DNA of 43,794 nucleotides. It comes from JAUWVG01 sp964633715 (GTDB taxonomy: Bacteria > Acidobacteriota > Aminicenantia > Aminicenantales > Aminicenantaceae). Below are positions 16,501-26,104 of this stretch, in pieces; position 1 is the first letter of the stretch, and each line of letters begins with the position of its first letter. Below the pieces are notes generated by a model. The model saw only the letters and a list, made by a program, of their open reading frames with translations. It had not been told where the DNA came from and ran no database searches. The stretch covers positions 1 through 43,794 of the forward strand of contig CAZWHQ010000037.1 of assembly GCA_964633715.1 (NCBI GenBank). Direction: 5' to 3'. The position numbers were made by a program, and so were the translations under genes.

Positions 16501-17707
16501 TCTTGTATTCGTAATATTGGCTGCCGCGCATTTTATCCAACAGGTAGATCTTATCTCCATTAATGAGGATGTCGTCGACAAAATGCTCTAGCTGTACCTT
16601 CCCAAGCAATATCCCATCAGGGGAATAGATTTCCAACCGGAACGCATCGGTTTTTGTGACATCGGTATTCCCTTCAGGTTTCATATTCATCGAACGCCGC
16701 CCTCCGGCATCCATCATCACCTTGATTGAGGTTTGAACCTGCTCTTCTTCCTTGATCTGTCTGTTAAATCCGGCCACCCAGACTCTTCCCTTGCCATCGA
16801 CGGCAATCCCATTTGCACACCGGTTCATATCAGGCATCCTGATTTCAACACGGCCTCCACTCCTTTCCCGAGTGCCGGTTTTTTTCTTGGGGGGAGTGGC
16901 TTCAAAATTCAGCTTCCGGTCGGATTTCCACAGGAGCTTCCCTTCAGGATTGTATTTTTCAATGCGGTTTTGTACGTCGAAGGCCACATACACATGCCCT
17001 GCTTTATCGACTGCAAAGTGATACCGATTTCCGCTCCTGTTCATAAGGAAGTCTTTGTAATCCAGTTTCTCCCCAAATTCTCGTATAATCTCTCCCTCTG
17101 TATCCAAAACTGTCAGCAACTTGCCTAGATCCTCATCTTCACTCATGTTTTCCGGCCCCATTATCATCAAAGCGCCACCACCTCCCATGACAATCTGCCC
17201 AGCAGGACTCCACCTGATATTTTCGATGCCTCTCTCGTTCATTTGAACGGTGTGGTCCTCACCCCCACCAGGTTTTAAGACATGGATCTTTCGATTTCCC
17301 ATATCGGAAATATAGAGATAACCTTCAGAATCAATTGTAAGAGATTGAGGATATTGAAACTCTCCAGGGCCCTGCCCCTGCTGCCCGATTGTGGCCAAAT
17401 ACTTTCCATCGGGTGAAAACTTCTGGATACGGTGATTTCCTGAATCCAAAACATAGATATTTCCCTGGCTGTCAAAACCAATATCCGCAGGCATAAAGAA
17501 AATTTCTTCGTCATTTTCGGAATCCATTTTGCCGATGGTTTTGATAAATTCAAGTTCAACTTGAGGAGTCTTCCCCCATTGTCCTTCGTTTTCGTTGTGG
17601 ATGATTTGAACACCATCAACAGTCTCGACCTTTTGCGCATAAGATATCGAAAAGACAAAAAGAAAAAGGATAAGAAAATATGCACCAAATTTAATAAATT
17701 TTTTCAT
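16487..17707 (-). CDS. Secreted six-bladed NHL-type beta-propeller protein
   Basis: 406 aa from ATG 17707, chosen because AGGAGG lies just upstream on the minus strand; the frame extends 17 codons further without such a site. The Sec signal ends near SYAQ (about residue 25). Repeats of the NHL type are clear: IGFDSQGNIYVLDSGNHRIQKFSPDGKYL, LTIDSEGYLYISDMGNRKIHVLKPGG, FAVDKAGHVYVAFDVQNRIEKYNPEGK and IAVDGKGRVWVAGFNRQ. The ligand is unknown. It lies 65 bp after the TonB receptor gene with a possible promoter between. The 3' end overlaps the convergent propeller gene by 14 bp. Confidence 0.8.
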   Translation of the reverse strand: MKKFIKFGAYFLILFLFVFSISYAQKVETVDGVQIIHNENEGQWGKTPQVELEFIKTIGKMDSENDEEIFFMPADIGFDSQGNIYVLDSGNHRIQKFSPDGKYLATIGQQGQGPGEFQYPQSLTIDSEGYLYISDMGNRKIHVLKPGGGEDHTVQMNERGIENIRWSPAGQIVMGGGGALMIMGPENMSEDEDLGKLLTVLDTEGEIIREFGEKLDYKDFLMNRSGNRYHFAVDKAGHVYVAFDVQNRIEKYNPEGKLLWKSDRKLNFEATPPKKKTGTRERSGGRVEIRMPDMNRCANGIAVDGKGRVWVAGFNRQIKEEEQVQTSIKVMMDAGGRRSMNMKPEGNTDVTKTDAFRLEIYSPDGILLGKVQLEHFVDDILINGDKIYLLDKMRGSQYYEYKIIEK

Positions 17708-17743
17708 GTGTTTTCCTCCTAAATAACAAAAACATAACTGGCG

Positions 17744-17772
17744 ATAATAAAGTTGCATTTCATTTGTTTAAA
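17744..17772 (-). promoter_or_regulatory. Possible promoter of the NHL propeller gene
   Basis: On the minus strand: TTTAAA (17767-17772), a 17-nt spacer, then TATTAT (17744-17749). It sits 36 bp upstream of the preferred start at 17707 and inside the longer frame, which supports the shorter start. Confidence 0.38.
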
Positions 17773-19728
17773 TTATCTATTATCAGTTTCAGAAAAATCG
17801 ACTCTGAATCCAAATGCAATACTCCTGGATTTCATAGGGTAACCTGGCTCTGTGGTGTAAAAACCGTTTAAGAGGTTTTCCCCTTTGAGGAAGACCTCAA
17901 ATCCCTTTATTCTTTTATATATCACCGCATTTAAAACAAAATAGCCAGGATTGAAAACGAGATTGTCCTTGATTTTCAACTCAGACTGAGACACCGCCAA
18001 TCCCCACACCGAAATTTTTAAATCCACAGGAACAGAAAAATCAACCATAAAATTGAATTGGGATTTAGGCAGAAGTTCTAAGGTGCGGTTCTCATCAAGA
18101 TTTTCTCCTTTAAGATAGGTGTAATTAAGGGAAACTCCTGTCCAACTCCATGCCTTTTGGATGCCCACTTCAAAACCAAATAAACGGGCATTGCCGATGT
18201 TTAGATTTGTGTTGTATCCGTCAGGGAGCCGTATCGACTGAATAAGATCCTTGATCCTGTTGTAAAACACGGCGCCTGAAAGGAAAATTTCCTTTTCATA
18301 GCCCAGTCCAAATTCATAGCTGGTGGCTCTCTCGTCCCTCAGATCTGGATTGCCAGACGACGTACTGTAAAGAGATTTCATGGGTGGAAATCTTGACTTT
18401 TTGGATAGAGTCAAATGGAGATCAAAATAATCCGACGGATTGAATTTGATGCCTCCGATCGGATTCAGTGATATTTTGTTTTCTCCCGTCTGCTTTTTTA
18501 GATAATCCAGGCTCACTCCCCCTACCAGCTTCCACATTTGTCCTATATTGAGATGATTCTCTGCACCAAGGGAGAAGGTTTGATGAGCATATTCAGTCCA
18601 TTCCATTCCGATATCGTCTTGAATCCGGACTCGATCATCCCTGAAGTTCAAGCTGAACTTGAGTTCATCTTGAGACATATAGGGCACAGTACCTATAAGA
18701 AAAAGACCATAGGATGCGTTGGCATAGGTGGATTCCCACTGCAGTGCCGAAAAGCTCGAATCCGTGTAGGCATCCAGAACATTGTCATGCCGGACATAGT
18801 AGCTCCTGAATTTTAATGAGCTAGTCTCAAAAAGAGAGAAAGTTCCACCCAAATTGATTTGAGTTCGATTCCACTTGTTGAAGCGCCAGTAACGGGAGGA
18901 ATAATACTCTTGAGCGGAAGGGATTCCAAATCGAGAGACATATTGTGCCACTTCAAGAAGGATCTCATGTTTTTTTCCTGGGTAAAAATACACCTTTCCC
19001 ACGGCATTCCACCTGTTGTAATCACTGTTCTCCATTCGGATATTTTCACCCTCTCTGCTCCATTTGAATCCATCCGATTCATCATAGTCCATAAAAACGG
19101 AAAACAAAATATCCTTCCAACGCAGTGATCCGGATGTCGAAACACCGTATCCTCCATTGGTATCATACAAACCCCTCAGGGAAAACGAAGGAGGCTGAGG
19201 CCTTTTGGTGATGATATTGACCACCCCTCCAAGGGCGTTGGGCCCATAGAGAACAGATGAGGCGCCTTTGACAACCTTAAGATTCTCAATATTCTCGACA
19301 GGAAGGGTTTTAAGATCAAAAGAATTGAAAAATGGTTCATAGATAGGAATTCCATCGTAGAGCAGGACGATCCTCTGTCCTGAAAAACCTCTGATTTTCA
19401 ACCGATACTCGTTTTTGGAACCAGAGGTCACTAATGTTCCCGACGTAAAGGAAAGCACTTCTGAAAGATCCCTCGGGGTCAGTGTTTCTATCTGCTCTTC
19501 TCTGATGGAGGTTGTGGTGGAGATAGGAAGGTCTTTAGGCCTCTTTGCTTCGACAACAATTTCTTCAGTAATTTTCTCCTGATTCTTCTTCTTTTCCTGT
19601 TTTTCGCTTTTTTCCTGAGGATTGGCCTCATTTGCGGATGCAGGATCACTGAGACAGAGGATCCCGAAGGATATTAAAAATAGAAAACTCCATGAAAAAA
19701 GATTGTTCTTGATTATCCGTTGAATCAT
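17773..19728 (-). CDS. TonB-dependent outer-membrane receptor
   Basis: A 651-aa receptor. The Sec signal ends at ASA-N (about 31-33), followed by a Lys/Glu-rich linker (about 37-55) and a TonB-box-like EEIVVEAKR. The plug domain (about 65-175) shows RDLSEVLSFTSG, LKIRGFSGQRIVLLYDGIPIY and VEVVKGASS-like VENLKVVKGASSVLYGPNALGGVVNIIT. The barrel follows, with the late motif FLKGENLLNGFYTTEPGYPMKSRS. Its size is that of a vitamin, metal or small-ligand receptor (BtuB-like) and not of the large SusC class, and there is no SusD neighbour. The C-terminus ends DFSETDNR instead of a terminal aromatic. The upstream ribosome site is weak. It lies 27 bp after the amino-acid permease gene and is likely co-transcribed. 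Substrate unknown. Confidence 0.9.
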   Translation of the reverse strand: MIQRIIKNNLFSWSFLFLISFGILCLSDPASANEANPQEKSEKQEKKKNQEKITEEIVVEAKRPKDLPISTTTSIREEQIETLTPRDLSEVLSFTSGTLVTSGSKNEYRLKIRGFSGQRIVLLYDGIPIYEPFFNSFDLKTLPVENIENLKVVKGASSVLYGPNALGGVVNIITKRPQPPSFSLRGLYDTNGGYGVSTSGSLRWKDILFSVFMDYDESDGFKWSREGENIRMENSDYNRWNAVGKVYFYPGKKHEILLEVAQYVSRFGIPSAQEYYSSRYWRFNKWNRTQINLGGTFSLFETSSLKFRSYYVRHDNVLDAYTDSSFSALQWESTYANASYGLFLIGTVPYMSQDELKFSLNFRDDRVRIQDDIGMEWTEYAHQTFSLGAENHLNIGQMWKLVGGVSLDYLKKQTGENKISLNPIGGIKFNPSDYFDLHLTLSKKSRFPPMKSLYSTSSGNPDLRDERATSYEFGLGYEKEIFLSGAVFYNRIKDLIQSIRLPDGYNTNLNIGNARLFGFEVGIQKAWSWTGVSLNYTYLKGENLDENRTLELLPKSQFNFMVDFSVPVDLKISVWGLAVSQSELKIKDNLVFNPGYFVLNAVIYKRIKGFEVFLKGENLLNGFYTTEPGYPMKSRSIAFGFRVDFSETDNR

Positions 19729-19755
19729 TTAAGTCTTTAATAAAAAATTGATCGT

Positions 19756-22113
19756 TCAGTCGAGCATCGTCTTCCGGGTTCCGAAAAACTTCTGGAACCA
19801 GGATTTTATATGTCCATGATACTTCTTTGTGAGAATGATAGGGATGTCAAATTCCTTGGCAATACGATTGGGCAGATCCCCAAATAGGGCTCTTTTGAGT
19901 AATCCTTCCTCCGGAGCTCCCATAATGATCAAGTCATAATTTGGAACCTCATTGAGAATGACTTCCGATGCCCGGTAAGTCTTCCGGATGACAATCTGGA
20001 ATCGATTGGGATCGATCTCGTCCGAATGCTTTTTAAGATCTGCGGCAAATTTATTTCTGACCTCTGAAATATCATCAAAAGGAGTGGCATGTAAAAGAAC
20101 GATCTGTACATCTTGCCCATCAAACATAGCTTCGGCAACCTTTAATGAAAGAAAGGCATACTTAATATTACTCACCGGGACCAGAACCTTTTTTATATCG
20201 GCGTCCTCAACGGGGGCTTTGCATACAAGAGCGATATCACAGATTGTATTGAGAATGAGTTCATCCAACTTGGTGCCAAAAACTCGATTGTGTGCAGCCT
20301 GGGCACCCTCCCAACCCAATATCATCATATCTATCTTCCTCTCCTCACATGTTTCAATGATGGCCTTAGGGACATTATGGGTGAGCTTGACAAGAGAATA
20401 AACAGGAATTCCCTGGTCTTCGGCCACAGTGATGGCTTTTGACAGAAGAGCCCGCGCCGCTCCTAAATACTTTCTCCCCTCACTCGGAGGTGTCTGGGAG
20501 GGGACATGGATGGCGTTAAGGACCGTAATATCAGCGCCATAGGATTTCGCCAGTATGGTGGCAAACCGCTGCAATTGGTGAACTGTCTTTGTATTGGCCA
20601 CAGGAACCAGAATGTGGAAATCACATGCATCCGCCTGGACAAGGGGATGTTCGGCATAGATGATCGGTTCAGCTTTTGCCGAAAACTCCTTCCTTCTGGA
20701 ATAGAGATAGTAGATGGTAATTCCAAAGAGAAGGTACCCCACACACACCCAAACACCTAGAGGTCTGTAGAAAAAGAGAACCACGGCCAGTGCAAGATTG
20801 ATGACAGTGGCCAGGATGGGAATCAGAGGAACAAGCGGCACTCGAAATCCGCGATCCAAATCGGGACGGTTTTTCCGGAGGTTGATAAGAGCAAGGTTGA
20901 CAAAGACAAAGAGGAGCAAAAACATGGCATCGGTAGCGCTGGCAATGTCTTCAATAGGAAGCGTGACCGCCATAAGAGCGATAAAAATTCCAGAAATAAA
21001 AACAGCCATATGGGGGGTTCTTTTTTTAAGATGAATTTTTGCAAATAAGCTGGGTAGATTGTGATCCCGCCCCATGGCAAAACTGACCCTGGAAGAAGAA
21101 TAAATTGTCGCATTGAGTGCGGACATAGTTGAAAACAGCCCGCCAATAAGAAAAATAATCCGCCCGAGCGAACCCATCATAAAATGCTCGGCGGCCTCGA
21201 TCATGGCCAACTCACCTTTTTGACCCAGATACTGCCATGTCGGCACACCACCTTCGGGAGCAACAGCTCCAAGGGCGACAAAGGCCACCAGAATATAGAT
21301 AGGAACAACAATCGCCAGAGAAAGAAATATCGAACGGGGGATGTTCCGCTTAGGATTTTTAACTTCTTCTCCACACTGGGCAATGATTTCATATCCTTCG
21401 AAGGCAATAAATGTCAGGCCCATCGCCATAATAATGCCCATGACCCCTTTCTGAAAAAATCCAGTAAAATGTGCCGGCCACGGTTCAGGTGTTTTACCGG
21501 AAAAAATGGCCACACACCCAAAACCGATAAAGAGGGCAATAACGATAATCTTGATAATCGTGACCAGGGTTTCAGCCTGGCCAGTTTCTTTGGCCCCCCG
21601 AAAGTTTATGTAGGCAAACAGCAGTGTCACGATAACGGCAATAAGCTTTGCAGCCGCATTGTACGGCTCAGGGCCCAAAACAGAGGGCATCAACTTCGTT
21701 AAATCAACATGTGCCATGTGGAGAAGATCGACACTAAATGTCCCAAATGCCACAGCATACAGACTGCAGGCCACAGCATGGGCAAACCAACTGATCCAGC
21801 CCGAAAGAAATCCGTTGGGTTGGGGAAGGGCTTCCTTAACCCACAGATAGCCTCCCCCCGCCTCAGGAAAACAGGATCCTAATTCGGCATAAGACATGGC
21901 GGTCAAACCCGTCACAAGGCCATTAAGGGCAAAAACCAGAATTAAAGCAGGACCGGCAACCCCGGCCGCTAATCCGGTCAAGACAAAAATTCCTGCACCA
22001 ATCATGGCCCCCACTCCAATCATGGTGACATGCATCAAACCCATGTCACGTGCCAATTCGGTGACAGGTTTCTTCCCCATGTCCGTACCTTTGTCTGATT
22101 GGTTTTTTGCCAT
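19756..22113 (-). CDS. APC amino-acid permease with two C-terminal USP domains
   Basis: A 785-aa fusion. Residues 25 to about 480 form an APC-superfamily permease of about 12 helices with the TM1 unwound motif GAMIGAGIF (35-43), EAGGGYLW and FIAFEGYEI in TM6. Two universal stress protein domains follow (about 498-635 and 636-770). The first keeps the full nucleotide motif G-2x-G-9x-G-T (GWEG...FGT); the second (GAPEEGLLKRALFGD) is degenerate. Similar APC-USP proteins occur in bacteria and archaea, where USP is thought to sense nucleotide or energy state; that is family knowledge. Substrate is probably an amino acid. A second ATG (22080) has a better ribosome-site candidate (AAAGGT) and could be the true start. 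It lies 43 bp after the DUF4340 gene. Confidence 0.9.
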   Translation of the reverse strand: MAKNQSDKGTDMGKKPVTELARDMGLMHVTMIGVGAMIGAGIFVLTGLAAGVAGPALILVFALNGLVTGLTAMSYAELGSCFPEAGGGYLWVKEALPQPNGFLSGWISWFAHAVACSLYAVAFGTFSVDLLHMAHVDLTKLMPSVLGPEPYNAAAKLIAVIVTLLFAYINFRGAKETGQAETLVTIIKIIVIALFIGFGCVAIFSGKTPEPWPAHFTGFFQKGVMGIIMAMGLTFIAFEGYEIIAQCGEEVKNPKRNIPRSIFLSLAIVVPIYILVAFVALGAVAPEGGVPTWQYLGQKGELAMIEAAEHFMMGSLGRIIFLIGGLFSTMSALNATIYSSSRVSFAMGRDHNLPSLFAKIHLKKRTPHMAVFISGIFIALMAVTLPIEDIASATDAMFLLLFVFVNLALINLRKNRPDLDRGFRVPLVPLIPILATVINLALAVVLFFYRPLGVWVCVGYLLFGITIYYLYSRRKEFSAKAEPIIYAEHPLVQADACDFHILVPVANTKTVHQLQRFATILAKSYGADITVLNAIHVPSQTPPSEGRKYLGAARALLSKAITVAEDQGIPVYSLVKLTHNVPKAIIETCEERKIDMMILGWEGAQAAHNRVFGTKLDELILNTICDIALVCKAPVEDADIKKVLVPVSNIKYAFLSLKVAEAMFDGQDVQIVLLHATPFDDISEVRNKFAADLKKHSDEIDPNRFQIVIRKTYRASEVILNEVPNYDLIIMGAPEEGLLKRALFGDLPNRIAKEFDIPIILTKKYHGHIKSWFQKFFGTRKTMLD

Positions 22114-22156
22114 CTTTATGATTTGTAAATAGATTGGGTTTGCAGCCGGGCAGAAC

Positions 22157-23152
22157 CTATTGTTTCACCTCTTCTTCTTTTTCCACTTCTTCTTTTTCCA
22201 CCAGCACGTCAGCTTTCTTCATGATATTTTCTGCTTCCCAAGATGTGAGGAAGACAACATAGGGAGTCTCGGATGTAACTGCAGGGTATTTATCTTCATC
22301 TTCATCTTTTGCATATATCTGAAGAGAATAGTCCTTGCTGCCAGTAATTTTTACTGAATAAATAGCTTCTACAAAATCTTCAACTGTTTTGTCCTCGATA
22401 AAGCTGTCGCATTTTAGATCGGACATCTGGTTCACGATAGAATCTATTTCTGTCTTATTGCCTTTTGTTCCCTCCGCTGTGATCCAAGCTTCCAGTTCCT
22501 CAGCCGGTTGTGCCGCTTGTTCTTCTGCCGTTTCAGGAGATGGGGCCTCTGCAGGTATTATCGTTTTGCTGAAATGAAAAGTAGAATCCCCTGGCTCTAT
22601 TAAAATCTCGGTGACCTCATTCACATCAAAGCTCATTACAGTTTTATCTCTCAAATCAGCCCTGTCCACCTCAAATGTACTCCGGAAGGATTCCCGAGCA
22701 AAATAAACCCTGGGATCATCTTCCACCCTTACAAATGTATGTCTGTAGGTCGAGGAGACCTTCCCCACATCAAACGATCTGACCAGTTCTTCATCACTGT
22801 ATGCATAAACAGAGATTTTTTTCTCATCATCCAGCTCATACCTCTGGTAACCTTTGGTCTCAGCGGCCAGCTCAGTCAAAGTCAAATTCGCCATGATATC
22901 CAACATGTTTGAGACCTTCTCGGAATCTGCCGTGTATTCTTGGGGAAGGATTGTCCAACGGTTTTCGTTCCCGGATAAAACGATAGTATCCCCTGCAGAG
23001 GTAATTTCGATTTTTGTGATGTCTTCCTCATTGAGGACGTCTAAATCAGGCACACGGTAATTCATTTTCCCCTTTTTCCCCCCAGCTAATAAAATCACAA
23101 AAAGGACAACAATCACACCTAAGAGTATAAGATATTCTTTTTTGAATTTCAT
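22157..23152 (-). CDS. DUF4340 membrane-anchored protein of Gld-like ABC system
   Basis: A 331-aa protein with one N-terminal helix (residues 7-24, signal-anchor) and a periplasmic DUF4340 region: VLNEEDITKIEI, RWTILPQEYTADSEKVSNMLDIMANL and FDVGKVSSTYRHTFVRVEDDPRVYFA. A Pro/Ala/Glu-rich stretch (PAEAPSPETAEEQAAQPAEE) splits the second half. The C-terminus is a duplicated VEKEE. DUF4340 proteins typically follow GldG-like genes, as here; their role is not settled. The start is 2 nt after the upstream stop, and GGAGG overlaps that gene's last codons, so translation is coupled. Confidence 0.85.
   Translation of the reverse strand: MKFKKEYLILLGVIVVLFVILLAGGKKGKMNYRVPDLDVLNEEDITKIEITSAGDTIVLSGNENRWTILPQEYTADSEKVSNMLDIMANLTLTELAAETKGYQRYELDDEKKISVYAYSDEELVRSFDVGKVSSTYRHTFVRVEDDPRVYFARESFRSTFEVDRADLRDKTVMSFDVNEVTEILIEPGDSTFHFSKTIIPAEAPSPETAEEQAAQPAEELEAWITAEGTKGNKTEIDSIVNQMSDLKCDSFIEDKTVEDFVEAIYSVKITGSKDYSLQIYAKDEDEDKYPAVTSETPYVVFLTSWEAENIMKKADVLVEKEEVEKEEEVKQ
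22172..22201 (-). repeat. Perfect 15-bp tandem duplication in DUF4340 3' end
   Basis: Two identical adjacent 15-bp units (22172-22186 and 22187-22201) encode the repeated VEKEE at the protein's C-terminus. The repeat is in frame, so copy number could change without loss of frame. Confidence 0.9.
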
Positions 23153-23154
23153 GA

Positions 23155-25386
23155 TTAGGCCTCCATCCGTTTAGCCTTTGAATTAAAGAGGTTTTGAATC
23201 ATCCGCCTTTTGGCCTTTCGGCGAACCCAGACATAAAATCCAAAAAGAATGAATAAGATTGGAACACCCGCTATGTTAAAAATTTTGACCAACGTCCTCG
23301 TGGCCGCTTTCGTATCTTTAAGTGGATTGAATCTCTGGTTTTTACTCCGCATGACAGCCATATCTTCCCTGTTATTTAAATAGTCCAAAGAATTGAGAAG
23401 AAAGACCGCATTGGGAGATCGACCTTCATCATCGAGAACATTGTCTTTGAGTATGTCTCCTGAACCGATGACCAGCACTCTTCCAGGTTTTCCTGTGGCC
23501 AAGACATTCACACTGTCCTGGACTCTTGATTCCTCGACAACCGGCTGTTCCTGTTCGGTTTCCAAATCCTGACCTTCTTCTCCAGCAGGTTCTTCCTTCG
23601 GTTTTTCAGGTATGGGTTTGTCGGCAAAATAGCTGGGCATTTCTCCTTCTAAGAGGTAGGCCAGAGGAATAATTTTTTTCTCATCCGGATTGGCCGGAGG
23701 ACGAATCATCCAGGGCATCAAGTTAATTTGTCCTGTCATTTCCCATGAGGCTTTAGAGGATGAAAAGAGTTCCGTGACCCTCAGTTTATTCGCATCTGTT
23801 TTTTCTTTATCGATTTCCACTGGAGAAACTTTCAGCATCTGGAGAACTCTAATATTTTCCAGGAAATTCAGCCTATGATTGATGTTCTCATCCTTTATGA
23901 TCGGAGCAAAAAAGAGGGGCATCTCTCCAGCGGTGGGATCCTGGCTGACAAAACAGTTTTCATCCATCACGTAGGCTTTTTTCACATTTACACCGTAGTG
24001 ATCCAACAGTTTTTCTAAGCCTGTATTTATGGGAAGAAAGACAGGTTGATTCATGCCGTACATCTGCTGATTGGCATTCTGCTGAATCTCATTAAACGTT
24101 TCGACAAACACGGCCAGAGATTTGCCTTTCATCAGAAACTGATCGATCTGAAATAACTCCCAATCTGAAAACTGCTCCTTGGCTCCGGCTATAATAAGCG
24201 TATCTATCGTTTCCGGGATTTCATCTGTTTTTAAGTCAATTTGAGTTACGCTGTAATTTTCGCTTAAAAGAGAATCAAACTTTGTCAGCATTCCTGTCTG
24301 TGGCTGCATCTGCTGAAACTGGGGTGGAAGTGCGGATGACAGAGAAAGGCTTCCATGGGAAGACAGATAACCGATCTCCTCATGGATATTGATCAGATTG
24401 TCGATATTGCTCTCAATGAAATCATCGATTTGCTCCATCTCGACCAGCCTGTATTCCTCTTGAAGACCCATGCCTGTCAGTTGGAGAGTTTTATCGAGGA
24501 GCTGGCGTTCAATAGATTTATCCCCATATTCCAGACCCAAGGCAATGATCGCCTGCCCTGCCGGAATCAGTGTTCCATCTTCTTTTTTCAATTCGGGCCA
24601 TTGGAGTCCAAAGCGTTCATAGGCTTGGATTTCTTCCACAGGAGGAGTTGTGGTGGTCGGATCGACAAACACAAATTCAAGTTGATCATAAACCTTGGCG
24701 TTTAAAACATTTACTCGGCTCTGGATTTGGTTCCGCAGAGTCTCGAGTCCCGTGATATTGATTTCATTTGCGATCTGGAAAAGGGAGGACGATTGAACAA
24801 GCTTAACCCTTATCTTTTCATCAAGATTCAAAAGAGCAGAAATTTTGTTGTTCATCTTCTGCAGAGTGCTAGTGATTTGGTACTCCAATCCATCCGTACT
24901 CGTGATAGCGGGAATTCGTTCGACGATGTCTCCGTGAAGAAACACCATCCCCATGTAGGCTCTCTGTATCGTGGCTTCATCCTGTTCAATCGTTTGGACA
25001 TTGACAGGATAAATGCCATAATCCTGGGCCTTCTGCCGGTTTTCTTCTGCTCTTTCACTTAGGTCGCCTTCCTTTGCGTTGACATCGAAGAATCTGTAGC
25101 TCAAATAATTCTTTGCGTAAGAGCCGTATTCATCCAGCATGTCACGGAGGTAGTTTTCAATGTTGTTATAGGGTGCAGGCAGGTTTTTTGAAAAAAAGAC
25201 GTTGATAGTCATTGGTTCCTTGAGGGTGGCTACCGCCCTTTTGCTGGCACGGGAGAGAGAATAGAGACCATTGGATGTCAGATCCAAACGGAAAAAGATT
25301 TTCATGCCCACCAGATTCACAAGAATAACGATGATCAGATAGAGAAAAAACCTATAATATTTTGACATATCTTCTTTTATTTTCAT
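23155..25386 (-). CDS. GldG-like ABC auxiliary protein
   Basis: A 743-aa protein with an N-terminal helix (about 12-32) and a C-terminal helix (about 707-727, followed by RRKAKRRMIQ), with a large periplasmic part between. The start FRLDLTSNGLYSLSRASKRAVATLKEPMTINVFFSKNLPAPYNNIENYLRDMLDEY is characteristic of GldG-type proteins (ABC_transp_aux). A DUF4350-like segment follows (IGYLSSHGSLSLSS, IDTLIIAGAKEQFSDWELFQIDQFL). An acidic Pro/Gln linker sits at about 625-650, then VLVIGSGDIL and VFLLNSLDYL. In Bacteroidetes GldA/F/G form an ABC complex tied to gliding; outside that phylum the function is unknown. AGAGG precedes the ATG and only 9 nt separate it from the permease gene. Confidence 0.88.
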   Translation of the reverse strand: MKIKEDMSKYYRFFLYLIIVILVNLVGMKIFFRLDLTSNGLYSLSRASKRAVATLKEPMTINVFFSKNLPAPYNNIENYLRDMLDEYGSYAKNYLSYRFFDVNAKEGDLSERAEENRQKAQDYGIYPVNVQTIEQDEATIQRAYMGMVFLHGDIVERIPAITSTDGLEYQITSTLQKMNNKISALLNLDEKIRVKLVQSSSLFQIANEINITGLETLRNQIQSRVNVLNAKVYDQLEFVFVDPTTTTPPVEEIQAYERFGLQWPELKKEDGTLIPAGQAIIALGLEYGDKSIERQLLDKTLQLTGMGLQEEYRLVEMEQIDDFIESNIDNLINIHEEIGYLSSHGSLSLSSALPPQFQQMQPQTGMLTKFDSLLSENYSVTQIDLKTDEIPETIDTLIIAGAKEQFSDWELFQIDQFLMKGKSLAVFVETFNEIQQNANQQMYGMNQPVFLPINTGLEKLLDHYGVNVKKAYVMDENCFVSQDPTAGEMPLFFAPIIKDENINHRLNFLENIRVLQMLKVSPVEIDKEKTDANKLRVTELFSSSKASWEMTGQINLMPWMIRPPANPDEKKIIPLAYLLEGEMPSYFADKPIPEKPKEEPAGEEGQDLETEQEQPVVEESRVQDSVNVLATGKPGRVLVIGSGDILKDNVLDDEGRSPNAVFLLNSLDYLNNREDMAVMRSKNQRFNPLKDTKAATRTLVKIFNIAGVPILFILFGFYVWVRRKAKRRMIQNLFNSKAKRMEA

Positions 25387-25395
25387 TTTAGCCTC

Positions 25396-26103
25396 TCACT
25401 TCTTTCCCTGCATAATAAGATTTGTCCCATACAGAACAACAAAAGACACCGAGACAAAATAGAGAATATCCCGGAGATCGATCACGCCCTTGGCAATATT
25501 TTGAAAGTGATAGTTCGCACTGAGATATTGAAAAATCCCTACAAGAAAATTCGGGAGGAAAAAGAGCATAAAGTCAATCAGCAACGTGAGTGACAAACAG
25601 ATGGCCATCCCGATGATAAAGGCTACAACCTGATTTCTTGTGACCGACGAAGCCAAAAGCCCTATTGAGCAGTAGGTAGCCCCAAGAAGGATGGCCCCAA
25701 GGTATCCCCCGATCACTGGCCCCCAATCCAGTTTCCCCAGAATAGTCGTTGACAAGGCATAAAAAAGTGTCGGCACAAGCATAACACCAATAAAACCGAC
25801 GGCAGCAAGGAACTTCCCGACAATGATATCCCTGAATGTCACCGGCATTGTAAGCAATATCTCATAGGAACCGATATTGATTTCTTCAGAAAACAACCTC
25901 ATGGTTACAGCCGGCACAACAAAAGCAAATGCAACAGGAAGAAGAGAGAAGAATCTAGTCAAATTAGCCTGGCGGTCGAGAAAAAATGTGGAATAAAACA
26001 ACCAGCCGATGATGATAAGAAAGACCGAAATCACGATATAGGCAATGGGGGAAACAAAATAGGACTTGAATTCCTTATTAAAAATGTGTTTGATATTTTG
26101 CAT
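25396..26103 (-). CDS. GldF-like ABC-2 permease
   Basis: 235 aa from ATG 26103, one base after the ATPase stop, with AAGGA 8 nt upstream. A longer frame would need a TTG at 26142 inside the ATPase gene and is rejected. About six helices are visible, with FNKEFKSYFVSPIAYIVISVFLIIIGWLFY at the start (the usual GldF opening), then RLFSEEINIGSYEILLTMPVTFRDIIVGKFLAA (the ABC-2 coupling loop), and a C-terminal NLIMQGKK. It should pair with the adjacent ATPase in the inner membrane. Confidence 0.88.
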   Translation of the reverse strand: MQNIKHIFNKEFKSYFVSPIAYIVISVFLIIIGWLFYSTFFLDRQANLTRFFSLLPVAFAFVVPAVTMRLFSEEINIGSYEILLTMPVTFRDIIVGKFLAAVGFIGVMLVPTLFYALSTTILGKLDWGPVIGGYLGAILLGATYCSIGLLASSVTRNQVVAFIIGMAICLSLTLLIDFMLFFLPNFLVGIFQYLSANYHFQNIAKGVIDLRDILYFVSVSFVVLYGTNLIMQGKK

Positions 26104-26104
26104 C

